The notes under the pieces were generated by a model. The model was not told the DNA's origin, did not search any database, and saw nothing but the letters and a program-made list of their open reading frames with translations. DNA of 64,000 nucleotides from Corbicula japonica (Eukaryota > Mollusca > Bivalvia > Venerida > Cyrenidae). A program made the translations under genes and the position numbers. The stretch is taken from contig JAZAYU010000003.1 of NCBI GenBank assembly GCA_038501625.1, positions 3,734,796 through 3,798,795 of the forward strand, written 5' to 3'. Shown piece by piece: positions 39,301 through 50,673 of this stretch; position 1 is the stretch's first letter, and every line of letters begins with the position of its first letter.

Positions 39301-42300
39301 GTGGTCATAATGTGAAACTCGTAAGAGAGAGAACAAGACGTTGTGAACGGTTCAGATTGTATTGAGCGACTCCCCTGTTCAACGTACAAAACAAGTATAC
39401 ACACAACAACAACGTTGACGTCATAAACGTCACATACTTTTGCGTGGCGCGTAAATTAACGCTAAGTTATAGTATTCTCAACACCTCTAAACTTGATAAC
39501 GGTACTTATGACATATTTTATAGGACACGATACACATATAGTTGCCAAAGATCTAACTCCCACTGTCACAAGTGTCAATATTACTGGCCTGAATTACGTT
39601 GAAAATACAAAGTACTTCACGGTCGTTCAGGCTTACAATCTGGCGGGCCTTCACACAACAGAAAGTTCAGACGGTTTCATGTTGGACTTGCAGCCACCGA
39701 GCACTGGTATCATACAACATGGTTATGGTAGGTCTTGTTCAACTAATTTATATATAATGTATATGTATCTTACATATTGTAACTTATATTTTCTAATAAA
39801 CATAATTAATCTAGTTCATTAAAACATAGTTGTTGTTTTTTTAATTATCACAGATCTGATTACTTTTGTCCCGATATATTATTAATGTAATAAACAAAAA
39901 CAATATCTAGTTCATCAGATACACCAACAGAAACGTTCGCCATCTTTAAAAGATATTGTGTATTTTTCAGGAATTTCTGATATGCAAGCAATCAACAAAT
40001 CTAACGGGATACTATTCAGATGGCACGGATTTTCTGACGCAGAATCTGGAATAAAATCCTACAGATACTGTGTTTTTCTAGACTTGGCTGACTGTATAAG
40101 TGAGACTATGACATATGCTGGTATTGCTACACATGCAGAGTACTATGCTCCGGAATCTTTTCCACAAGGTTGGTTATTGTAAAGATGTTAACAAGTTAAG
40201 TGTTTTCATGTTATATAGCTTTACTGTGGTCACGCCACGTTATTGATTAACATAACACTAACCTAAATTGGTTTGCCGAAACGACGGAAATTAAATAGTA
40301 GACCGATACCAGATAATATGGTCGTAATTAACATGCTATTATAGATTTGGGTAAAAACAGATGTTTTTGTGCTGTATTTAAAAATGCCAGCGTGTTTTAA
40401 TAAAATAGAGACAATCTTATGGCTACAAATACATCTGATATATTTAATTAAGTAATTTATATATTTTATATGGAAATAAAGCATGTTCCTAATGCCAATT
40501 TATTTTATATTATGTTTTATGCATTCATAGCAGAAACGGCGAATGCAAACAATAATTTCAAATTGTATGCTTAGGTTCAAGGGTCAAAGCGGGAGTACAA
40601 GCTATTGATGCCGCTGGTCATATTTCCGACATGGTGATTTCAAATGGTGTTATCATCGATACTACTCCTCCAGTAAGAGTGAAGACAATCCAATGCCTAA
40701 ACAATATTATATCTGACCCTTCCTTTGAAGACGTTGTTTACAACGGTACCCAGTGCTATATAAGTAACACCAGCTGGACAGTTCTCGATAAATCTTGTGT
40801 GCGTATTGAGCGATCTAGTGAAGCACAAGATGGATCATCTATTATGCATCTACAAGGATCCATCTCTCAAACGTTAGACGTAGATAATGTCGGCAAATAT
40901 CGTATCACATTTTTCACATCGGCAATTCCGTCTGATAATCTTCACTTGTCCACGACAGAAGGCTACGTTGAAGTGAAAAATGAAAGATATCTATTTCTTA
41001 TGTATAATAAACAGAATCCGAAGTCATATGCCTGGCAAAAACATACCTTTTATTTTCATTTAACGTCGAACGTAACAAGAGTTCTACTTGGAACAATAAA
41101 TACACTTGGTACTTTTGCATTAGACAACGTTAAACTTGAACGGTGTGTTGGAACATCGGATGAACAACAAAATGATACTAATCACGTTGCAGCTCATACA
41201 ATTTTTGTGCACGACTGGTCCTCCCTGCATGCTGAATGGGTATTTACTGAAAGCGAAACGGAAATTGTCGATTACACATGGGCGATAGGTAGATATAATT
41301 GATTACAATTTTAATTAAATACAGATTTTCAAATTTTCATTTTCAAATGTGCAAATATATACTCAGTGTTGATGAAAGGGATTGAAAGGAATGACCGCAA
41401 GTCACCATTTTTGGAACGTTTCTACATTTTTCCTAGATATTGTTATTTTTAAACAGGTTGCCCCACCTCGTAATACACATGAACCTGAAAGTATATATAT
41501 TATAATAATTGTCATTCTAAAACTGTCAGTAGCCACCCATGTACAAGATTTCATACAAATCCAGGTTAGGCTTTAGTATGATTAAATTAAATCAAATTTG
41601 ATTTATCCGAAATTATTATTCTTAAAATATGAATATATTATTTATTATGAATAAAGTAAAAGAGAATATAGCTAAATCGTATTAAAATTGACAAATCGAC
41701 GTACTATACCTAGTGTTGAAAGAGGTCTCGTTTTGTAATGTACTATAATTAAATATAAACATTTTTATAATAATAATAATAAATTAAAATTTACAAATTG
41801 TTTTAATATTGTAAAGCTGTTTAAGCGAAACATGACTACAAAGAACAATGACAGCCACTCCTTTATAGGCCGATTAATATTTGACAGGTTTTAGGAATAA
41901 AACCATTGGTGTCATGAAATCTACTGTATTTGGAGCAGAATTACGATGATTAATTTTCCCCAAAATTAACAAAAATTTGTACAAATTATAGGTACATGTA
42001 TCAGTAGCAGTAAATATGATTTGAAGTTTTATTTTGGCATGTCTATTGGATTGCAATATATTAAAATAAAATATTCACCTGTCATTTTAAATGACACCAA
42101 ATGCTGCTCAGAAGAACAAACAACGCATTCGATTTTGAGCTAAGATACTTCATAAAAATCATTGATGACGCATTTTTAAAAATTGTGAAAATATTTCTCC
42201 AGTTACTTAACTGAAATAATGGGAGACGTATTTCTCAAGTTACTTTATTTAAATAATGGGATAACGTACAATCATTGACACTGTGTTCATCAATGTGGAA

Positions 42301-45300
42301 AATCAATTTTAACTAATCGAATTGAGACACATATGCATAGTTTATAATTGTACACTTGAAAATGTAAATATTCGTTATCTTTAAATACGACAACAACCAT
42401 TTTTGATTCCTGGTTTACTATTCCGCCAATGAGAAATATGACTTTGAGTTCACGTCTGTATTAGTTTTAAAACATGGTTATGACAAATACAACGTTATGC
42501 TGATTTAACGCTCGGGATATTCTGACAGAAAGCCATTATGAAGTCGAACTTTAGTAAAGCAGTCAGACTATCGTCGGAATAATTTCATGAAGTAATTCAA
42601 CAATCCATATTCCGACGTTAATTTGACGTTTCAACCGTACACTAAGATTTCGCAAAAACACAAATTTATACAGATGTTGATTTAAGTCAGAATTAGGAAA
42701 TACTCAAACATTAATAAGTTGTCCGATTAAGAAAGGAATTATTTGATTACCGGTGTTTTTTGTTGCATATCAATCGAGTATGTTGAAAAATGGATTTTGC
42801 TAAAAAGGGTGAAATATGCATATCAGGAATAACCACATTCAGAAAAAAACAGCGAGTGAGAGGTGAAGGAGTTTGAAAGTATCTGTATTACATTATATAA
42901 ATATATAAAATCCTATATTACTTTAAACTATTAAAATTTCTTTTTGTTAATATTTATATCAGATATAAGTTAAGTTTGACATCAGTAAACTTTCAAAACC
43001 AATCTTACATCAATCGAGAGGTTGTTTAATTGATTTGTGCAGATTAACTCGATGCTCGTGTTTGAATTGTGATTTTGTTTATAGGTACTGTTCGAGGCGG
43101 AACACAGCTCCAAGATTTCACCAGTGTTGGAAAGAGAACTTTTTGCAACATAAACTCTCTGCGTATGGAACACAACACAAATGTGTTTGTCACGGTCGTC
43201 GCTGAAAATGCTGCTGGACTTCGTGCTATCAGTTACTCGGACCCTGTGATGATTGATCTAACACCACCTGTCTTCTTTTTTGTGCACGATGGTCCGGACT
43301 TCGGTAGTAATTTTATCTAGACTTACCGAACTATAATGAGTTTATTTTTTCATTTAAGGTAAAAAAGGATATGCTGTTCATAAACAAACTAAACCGAACT
43401 ATAATGAGTATATTTTTTCATTAAGGTCGAAAAAGATCTGCTGTTCATAAAAAAACTAAAAATGTTTCGCACATAGAACTTTTATCGCGTTATTTCAAGA
43501 GAGCATCGGTATTTTTGAACAGTTTCACACATATTCATACTGCAGTATGCAAAATCAAGAATCTTATAATTGTTAGACGAAAAGATTAAAATTCTCATCC
43601 TTCGGTTAATTTTCTGCATAGCGTGGGCACCATATGCAAAAGTTTTCCGTCAAGATCAGATCAGATTATTCATTTCAAAATAAGTTTCGAACCGATAGTC
43701 CGATGAAACCCTATAGTTGTGGCGTCATTCAGGTAAATCATTAACGTCGGACAGGTCAATATTGAGATTCTCAGCGGGACAATAAGCCGTTCGGAATTAA
43801 ATAAGCGAAATAAATGAAAAAAGAGTTTTCTAAATTACCTTATGCCTGAAAAGGTTTTGCAGTATAATAAATAATTTTTGGTTCCTTTGGGTCGGAAAAT
43901 ATGACATTCAGACCCAAAATATATCCTCACATACCCTGTCAAGAAATCGAATAATTTCATAATATCCAGGAACTATTCAAGTTTCTTTCTACTTTCTTTA
44001 ATGTTTTTAGATTGACTTGTAAACTTGCTTTGCTTAATGTTTGACAAGATTCTGTCCGGATGCCCACAGATAAACCCTAATAATACGTACTTGAAAATGA
44101 TGACGTATAAGATTTTCCAATAAAAAAGATGTAACATGTATCTTATCATCATATTGCGACGCTTAAAACAAGCTACGTTTAATCACCCTGGCTAACCTGG
44201 TACGCTTCGCGAACGGCACTACGCCGCGATCACGGCATATGCAACGCTTTTAACCGGCATAAACGGTGTCAATGTAGGAGATTTTGTGGGGTAAGGTAAG
44301 AAATTCGCAAAGTTTTTGGTTAGATATTTAAAAAATACTCAAACCAATAGGCCTGTACGGCTGTCAAAACATGACTATTTATGATTCTAGTCTTCTCTGT
44401 GTCCAGAATACAGTAGTTTGCTTAATCATTCGTGAAAATGGACCTCTCTGTACTGCAAAAGTTGTTAATTTCCTGTTCAAACGTATTTTTTTCTTGATCT
44501 AAACTAAAGTCTAGTAAAGAATTATGAATGCATAAACAATGTTTGCACTGGAGGATACTGCAGTATAAAGTTTAAGTGTGTTTTATCTATATTTTACTTG
44601 CTTCTTGCAAAAATTGAGAGGCCACGCACCGTACACCGGCACTTAATTTTTGCTACGCTGCGTATCACGGTATTTTATACGATGCTGGTATTAGAAATAT
44701 TTTAGTTATCGAAATATCAAACTGCTTCTTCACATCGATATAATTGTAGTTTGTTGTGTTGGTGTACATTGCAAAACAAAGTTCTTAAAAATTCTTCCAT
44801 CAACCAGCAAGAGCGGATTCAAAGGGTGTTATTTTGAGTTGCTCAAACCCCTTTTGCGCATCAATATTTAGTTTTCATGGGGATTATAAATTTGAAAGTT
44901 GGAATTATCACATAGCTACCCTAAGACTGACCCAAACGAACTTCTTGTGTGGAAATCTTTGATCCGACCCTGAACAAAGTTAGCCACGCAATTTAGGAGT
45001 CAGCTAACAATGAAAACCCCAATCAACAATTTTCGAAAGATTTGTGATTATGTTTACTTAATAACAATATTTAAATTTTCATGGGAATTATGGACAGAAA
45101 GTTGGAATTATCACATAACTACCATAAGAATGACCCAATCGAATCCCTTTCTTTCATCCAACCCTGAACAATGCTATCAGAGTATTGCACGCAAAACAGG
45201 GGTGAAACCCCAATCAATAATTTGTGAAAGATAGTTAATGATTATTCCAAATAACTGACTTGACCTTTGACTTGCGATGAAAAATGAAATAATGTACATA

Positions 45301-48300
45301 ATGCTGTAACCACTTTACATCAAATATGTATACCAAGTGTCATCACTGTATCTTGTTTACTTCACTTTATGAGTTATTGAAATATTAAGTTTTCTCTATT
45401 TTAATAACAGACACCTACCGCAGACCATTGGTGAAAATAAAAGGCTGTGCCTAATTTTTATTTTGCCATTTAAATGAATGATCTTGACTACTTCTAAAGT
45501 TATAAAAGTATTTTTTCTTATTTATGTATGCCTGACCTTAGACCTTTGATGAAAAATGATTCTGCATATCATACAATTGGTACACAGATTAAAGTGATTA
45601 CAGCATAATGTACAACATTTCATTTCTCACCACACATCAAAGATCAAGTCAGTTACTTGCAATAAACATAATTAGCACAGGTACATTACGAACAAATACG
45701 TCAAACGTAGGCAAAATTGCAACAGAAATGAAATGTTCAATACCCGTCACATTTAGTATAAACAACAATATATCCAAAATTGGACATATTCGGACAACGG
45801 ATAATTCCTTAATTAGTATTTTAAAAATAAGATAAACGCAAAAATATAACATAAATCAATGTCTTTTTGTAAAACTCTGCATTCTTTTCAATACGATCTT
45901 TCAAAATCTAGTCTTTAAACTGACTTCTATAAATGATTTTTGTCAATAAACATGAAGTATGTTAAACATTCATATATTCGATCATTTTACATGTTATAGA
46001 CAAATTTTGAAACAATGCTTAATGTTAATTTGCCCCACCCACACCCTACTGCTTCTAAACAAGGGGTAGATTTTTATGATTCAATTTAACTTTTATTGAA
46101 ACAACGTCAGATAAATCTATCTTTCACAAATTATTTTGGGGGTTTTCATCAGTAGCGGACTCGGGAATTGCGTGAAATACTCTGCTAGCTTTGTTCATGG
46201 TCGGATCAGACTTCCACAAAAGAAGTTCGTTTGGGTCAGTCACGGGGTAGTTATGTGATAATTCCTACACTCCGGCCATAATCCACATTAAAATTAAATA
46301 TTGATGCGCCAACAGGGGGTTTGAGCAACCCTAAAGAATACCCTCCAGATCCGCTCCTGCTTGTTGATGGACGAATATTTAAGTATATCAAACTTTGTTT
46401 TACAATGTACGCCAACGCAACAAACTACAGCTCAATTAAAAGTGAAGTAACAGTTAAAGATTTTGACAACCAAAGTAAAGTTTAATACCAGCATTGAATA
46501 AAATGCCGCGATACGCAGCGTAGCAAAAATCAAGTGCCGGTGTACGGTGCGTGGCCTCTCATTTTTTGGCAAAAAGTAAGTAAAATATAGATAAAACACG
46601 CACAGATTTTACACTGCGTTGTCTTCCAATACAGACAGTTTTTATGCAGTGGTAATTCTTCATTAAACTTCAGTTTAGCTCAAGAAAAATACATTTGAAC
46701 AGGAAATTTACAACTTTTGCAGCACAAAGTGGTCCATTTTCACGAATGATTGAGCAAACTACTGTATTCTGGACACAAAGAAGACTGGAATCATAAATAG
46801 GCATGATTTGACAGCCGTACAGGCCTATTGGTTTGAGTATTTTTTAAATATCTAACCAAAATCTTTGCGATTTTCTTACCTTACCCCACAAAATCTCCTA
46901 CATTGACACTGTTTATGCCGGTTAAAAGCGTTGCATATGCCGTGATCGCGGCGTAGTGCCGTTCGCGAAGCGTACCAGGTTAGCCAGGGTGTTAATGCAA
47001 TATCTCAATTAAAATCAACTAATTGAACATTTAATGCGTGTCATGTTTAATGTAACTGTAAATTATTCCTTTAATGAGAACAATTTTTAAAACAGGTCAG
47101 GATCGAGATTATCAGCGAGAACTGGAATTAACATCACATTGGAAAGTGGAAGACTCTGAATCTGGAATTGAAGAGTGCTTTTGGGCAATAGGTATACCAT
47201 TCAGTTTGGCTATTATTCATAATACGAGTATATACTGCGCAAAATCAGATTTTCCATAAGAAAATATCGCGAATATCGACCATTAATAATTTGACTTATG
47301 TTGATATGACCAATGTTTAAATGTATCTACATGACATTGTATAAAATATCTTAAGAATCTTACTGGTAACCAAAATTGTGTCCTGATTTTTCCTGTTAAG
47401 TGTGACTAGACCACTAAACCTATGACATATTAACTAAAAATGGGTAATCTTAAACTGGGGAATTTATGCTTAAAAACATATAGTTGGCATTTTTAAATGT
47501 CAAGCAAATGGTCTACATAGTGGCACAAAGATTAATATAATTAGAATACTTGAGGACCGTCTACAGTTTTCTTTGCACTTTTGTCGAAAACAAACATTAT
47601 AAAATCTCTACAACATGCTGTTAAAACTGCAATAAAACTTTACAGAAATATTAAATGTTGTTAACATCATTTTAAATGCAAATATGAGCATTATGGTTTT
47701 GACAACCACATGCTGTGTTCTTTCATTAATTAAGAGAGAAACGAACATTTTTATTTCCTAGTAACAGGGAACAAGCTCCAACACATTTTTTCTAACATAT
47801 CATTATACACATTTGTTAGACAAAGGAACATATCATATTGTTGTCGGTATCATATTATTACTGTGATGGTTTGTTTATCTTTTATGTTTAGATCAAACTA
47901 TGTTTCTGTTACTGTACATGTATTCATTTGTAAAAATGTAAATACATTTTTCATATACCAAATATGTAATGCGTGGGAACTTTAGTTCCCACGTATATGG
48001 TCTTGAATATTTAATAGAAATACAGTTAATTTTGTCAAATAAAAAGCTCACGGATTAAAGCTTGAATGTTTTATAGGTTCATCTCCAGGAGACGTGTCTA
48101 TTCAAGAATTCACGAAAGTCGATGTGAACTCTAACAATGCCTCAAGAACATTTAACAAACCGCCAAAAAGCAAGGTTTTTGTTTCCGTTAAATGCACGAA
48201 TGGTGCTGGTTTAACTAACACCGGATATTCGGACGGCATAAGAATTTTCCAAGAACCACCAAACACTGATGACGTCATATTCGAGTTAATGACATTATCA

Positions 48301-49129
48301 GAGACGCAGTTTCATCCTCAAGGTGCATATCATGGGAACCGATCTGAAATAAAATTTCGTTGGACTGGCTTTGACGTTAATGATGGTCTTGGAAGTTACA
48401 TGGTAAGATTGCAGACCGATTCTTTCCCGCGATGATTGGTCGAAATGTTATTTAATAATTTATTATGTCTACAAATAAAATGTTTCATCTTACTTTGTTT
48501 CAGATTGGTTTAGATGGGAAAGGAATAGCGATAACTGAAATTGTTCAAGGATCTACCTTTGGCTTTACATATGCAAGTTTTACTGGATTGCATCTCAATG
48601 ATGGAAAATACACGGTGACCTTGACAGGAATAAATGAAGTCAAAATGTTCAGTAGACGAGTCAGCGCCGAGTTTTATCTTCTCACTTCGAAGCCCAAACT
48701 TTCGGGTAATATTTTATTTGTGTTCCGTTGCACTTCATGAAAATCATCAAAACAATTTTTCGATTTTGGATTTAAAACTATGCATAACGTGGTAGATATT
48801 TAAGATCACTATATATAAAGTATAGTTCTATTCATTCAGGCACGGCGATTCTGACGTCTTATTACAAGAACACTGGCAAAGCTACTGCGTCTTGGAAAGA
48901 TGTGTTTATTTCGGATCATCCGCTGTACTACGAGGTGACAGCAAGACTGGTGGAAGGTGGAGAAGGCGATATTGTACAGTGGCAGGAAACAACAAACACT
49001 CACATAGATATTGATATGGCTGACTTTGTTAGGTCAGAAGGTGGAGCAACCGTTCTTTTCAGTGTTAGAGCAGTAAATTATGCCGGACTGTTTGAAACCC
49101 ATTATGGCGACCTATTTGTAGCAAACTAA
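25650..49129 (+). CDS. Large extracellular protein with FN3-like repeats, C-terminal part, 15 exons
   Basis: Exons in continuous phase: 25650-25803, 26987-27165, 28801-28941, 29172-29349, 30441-30591, 32055-32176, 32590-32874, 39524-39727, 39971-40168, 40575-41288, 43085-43303, 47096-47191, 48077-48402, 48504-48705 and 48840-49129 (stop TAA 49127-49129). Most introns are phase 1 and split a Gly codon, the pattern of shuffled extracellular modules. Repeating motifs are F/V-T-V-x-A-x-N-x-A-G, D-x-TPP-x-x-G and W-x-x-x-x-D-x-ESGI...Y/F-WAIG, as in FN3-like repeats common in uncharacterised invertebrate surface proteins. N-glycosylation sequons (NIT, NGT, NTS, NVT) fit an exported protein. No membrane segment at the C-terminus (ends FVAN), so probably secreted. 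The N-terminus is missing at the gap. Function not known. Confidence 0.88.
26790..26909. repeat. (TCTG)n microsatellite
   Basis: TCTG units, with an inner block of CCTG units, in the first intron to the right of the gap. The open Ser-Val-Cys-Leu frame here is an artefact. Confidence 0.97.
27198..27333. repeat. (GA)n tracts with a duplicated flank
   Basis: Two GA tracts, each followed by AGACATA(T/C)AAGACTATAGAAACAAAC, so the tract and flank were duplicated together. Confidence 0.9.
29172..29349 (+). CDS. Cys-rich exon of the FN3-like protein
   Basis: This exon encodes a compact cysteine cluster (RRCDSHSCLGHCVCAAHGQL, then CIDRSTC), six Cys in about 28 residues, between FN3-like segments. 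It resembles a small disulfide-stabilised module but no named domain is assigned. Donor is placed at 29350 (GTAAGT); an alternative three bases upstream keeps the same phase. Confidence 0.75.
33322..33512 (-). repeat. BEL/Pao 3' LTR
   Basis: On the + strand it runs from TTATCGACGTG to CTCAACA. It differs from the other LTR by one base in 173 bp (33340-33512), but by four transitions in the outer 18 bp. Confidence 0.93.
33725..35846 (-). pseudogene. BEL/Pao RNase H and integrase region
   Basis: RNase H (LHIFVDASVKSYGAAAYI, LPQLELMAAL, YWSDSQIVLHWL), integrase zinc-binding and core (HSGVNATINQLRQKYWIP, CVKCNR, VTGVDFTGAL, ISDNATTY) and C-terminal part (NDRPL, LTPSHLLYGR, VGDVVQIHDE). TGA at 34268-34270 interrupts the core in frame. 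A frameshift near 33810-33835 moves the final segment (RPILKLYPLE) to another frame. Confidence 0.88.
35847..36121. repeat. ~275-bp unclassified repeat inserted in BEL/Pao pol
   Basis: Runs from GGACCATACGCCGCTGAAC to CTTTTCATTTATT and matches 62766-63040 along the full 275 bp with only a few differences. It separates RT from RNase H. No clear TIRs, poly(A) or tRNA promoter boxes seen. Confidence 0.88.
36113..38145 (-). pseudogene. BEL/Pao protease and reverse transcriptase region
   Basis: Second zinc knuckle (CFNCLGKH), aspartic protease (ILFDEGAQKSF) and RT (IRIVYDCS, TTDIEKAFLHI, VLFGATCSPF). The catalytic box reads YVDN (about 36545-36556) where most relatives have YVDD. Breaks: TAG at 37756-37758 just after the protease motif, and a one-base frameshift at about 37099-37102 between the LPSNYDVSKKRTE segment and the RT start. 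The frame ends at 36113 where an unrelated repeat is inserted. Confidence 0.88.
38146..39267 (-). pseudogene. BEL/Pao gag region
   Basis: Start Met taken at 39265-39267 (MNLQKHH); the upstream Met at 39336 lies in the LTR. Contains a coiled-coil-like N-terminal part and the DUF1759-type Gag core (LPSFSGDILQWQSFWDSY, then LLRERFGKQH). It is cut by TGA at 38146-38148 inside the first zinc knuckle, just after CAFCDG. The same frame continues beyond with the rest of the knuckle and a second one, so this is a single nonsense change or a recoded stop. Confidence 0.88.
39293..39483 (-). repeat. BEL/Pao 5' LTR
   Basis: Second 190-bp LTR; expected to carry the element's promoter, directed to lower coordinates. 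Its outer end lies only about 40 bp from the acceptor of the host exon starting at 39524. Confidence 0.93.
40575..41288 (+). CDS. 714-nt exon with a DUF642/galactose-binding-like region
   Basis: The longest exon of the gene. After the end of an FN3-like repeat (IIDTTPP) comes DPSFE, WTVLD, SSIMHLQGSISQTL, YRITFFTS, W-x-KHTFYFH and GTFALDNVKLERC. This order (NPSFE start, hydrophobic SQ-L strand, LDNV-x-L-x-x-C end) resembles DUF642 / jelly-roll carbohydrate-binding modules. A second FN3-like repeat starts at the end (WAIG). The carbohydrate-binding role is inferred from likeness only. Confidence 0.6.
44184..46991. mobile_element. Long-inverted-repeat (foldback) DNA element, 2.8 kb
   Basis: Starts CACCCTGGCTAACCTGGTA and ends with the exact inverse. 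The arms match with substitutions and small indels over about 860 bp (44184-45050 against 46125-46991). Flanked by 5-bp repeat TTAAT (44179-44183 and 46992-46996). Part of the left inner arm is repeated in tandem (about 44870-45060 and 45075-45235). No transposase frame. It sits in the intron between gene-3 exons 43085-43303 and 47096-47191. Confidence 0.9.
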
Positions 49130-50290
49130 TTTTATTATATACCCATGAATGATTTAAGCACACTACAGCGTTAACCGGCAAGATTGATACAACTCGTCAG
49201 ATTAGTAATTCCGTACTGGACAATGCCATTTTCCAATTCTGTATTATGCAGCTTCCGGAGTTCTCATGTGACATCATAACTATGTTGTCGTAATTTTCCG
49301 GCATATAATGAACTTCTTCCAAAATAGGAATTTACCGTCTCTGTTTTCTTTACGATACTTTAACGCCATTCATAAATTTTCTTCTATTTTTATACATGTA
49401 TCTACTATTATGCAAACCACGGTGTTGACTAAAATTGTGTTGTTAAGTTTCAAATTATTTTATTTTGTTTTGCGTAAGAAGGGTATATAATAAAAGGAAC
49501 AGTATGACCATATGCTGTCTTTATGTTCGTATATAATTATGAACCAGGTATTCTTTTACTTTACAGTTCCTTTTTAAGCGAGAACAACACAAGCTTGAGT
49601 AATGTTTTATATAAAGTTATTGAGCCTAGAGTTGTTGTTAATGTTCACATATCAGGTTGGTTTAACGTCCTTTACGGCTGCCGTTAAGATGACCCTTTGT
49701 TTCCTTACCTTTTTCGTTCTGCATAAATCCTATCTTTTATCCGTAAGATGTCAGGAATAAAACAGGAATACATTTTAAGAATGCATTTTATCTCAGGAGG
49801 AGGATAACAACTGTATTAAATGGATTTGAAAATAAAGGATTTAAAATGTATGCCGAAGGTTCATGATTATATGTACCCGGTATATGTTGACATGACTAGA
49901 ACAGATTTTATCTGTTCTATGACGGTAAGCTAAACAAATGTATTCCGTTATTGGAATGAATAAAGAGCAAAAGGAATCCTTTTTTTAATTTTGGAAAATG
50001 TTTCATCTAATTCTTGATAGAATTAGTATAAACAATATTTTGCATCAAAAGTAGAAGAAATAAATTGATTGACATGCATGCATGCAACAAGTCATGTATA
50101 CAATGAATTCTGTATTGTATTACTTTTATCCATTTAACTTTATGTTGTATAAGTATTGGTTGAAGTGCTTAATCATTATTATACTGCATTGTGTGAATTA
50201 AAGCTTATTATGACAAAGAGTCGTCTGTATTACCTTATTTTTATTTTGAAACTCCTCACATCGCCTATTTCCCTTAATGTTACTTCACAA
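49130..50290 (+). other. 3' untranslated region of gene 3 and spacer
   Basis: No gene seen. AATAAA at 49489-49494, about 360 bp after the stop, is a likely poly(A) signal. A second candidate (GAATAAAG) lies near 49958. Confidence 0.5.
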
Positions 50291-50673
50291 TTTTCAAATT
50301 AGACCAGATAGCGATGAAGACACCTACACAGCCAATAAGTAGAGAGGAAACAGAGCATAAGAGAAAAGATAATAAAGTGATCAATTTCTAAATAGAAACC
50401 ACAAACAACGAAAAGAGAACCAGAAGAGTTACTGCCTTGGAATGGTCAGTGGTAAAACAATATTCAACCGGGGGTTAAAACCAGATTCTAGATTGCACCA
50501 ACCTCACACTTAACCCAACAGATTCTAAAATGAATAAACAAATTTCCATGGTAAAAAGGCTTTAACGCACCTATCACCTCGACAATATTGCATGCAAAAG
50601 CGCACAAATATAAAAACTAATGGCATTATCTAGGAAAACGATGGGTACCAAATGACCCTTCTGAGACAAGAGG
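50291..50673. repeat. Older interspersed repeat, left part, split by the LINE
   Basis: Matches 17515-17900 in order, with substitutions (for example CCAACCTCACACTTAACCC, GCATGCAAAAGCGCACAAA). The match resumes after the LINE at 53434 (AAGAACACGATG, CTTCATAAACTCTTA), showing one repeat copy interrupted by the later LINE. Confidence 0.7.

Larger units (their letters stand above)
33322..39483 (-). mobile_element. BEL/Pao LTR retrotransposon, full-length but disabled
   Basis: Bounded by 190-bp LTRs (33322-33512 and 39293-39483, give or take one base) and flanked by a 5-6 bp direct repeat ACCTCT (33317-33322 and 39483-39488). Next to the 5' LTR (high-coordinate end) a TGG-starting stretch complementary to a tRNA 3' CCA end fits a primer-binding site; a purine/C-rich TGGCCCCCAGTA precedes the 3' LTR. 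Gag, protease, RT, RNase H and integrase segments occur in the BEL/Pao order. Coding is broken by three stops, two frameshifts and an inserted repeat. It lies antisense in the intron between gene-3 exons 32590-32874 and 39524-39727. Confidence 0.95.

Noticed and set aside
44184..46991. piggyBac-type element from a TTAA target
   Set aside because: The duplication that fits both ends is TTAAT (5 bp), and no piggyBac transposase or typical termini are present.
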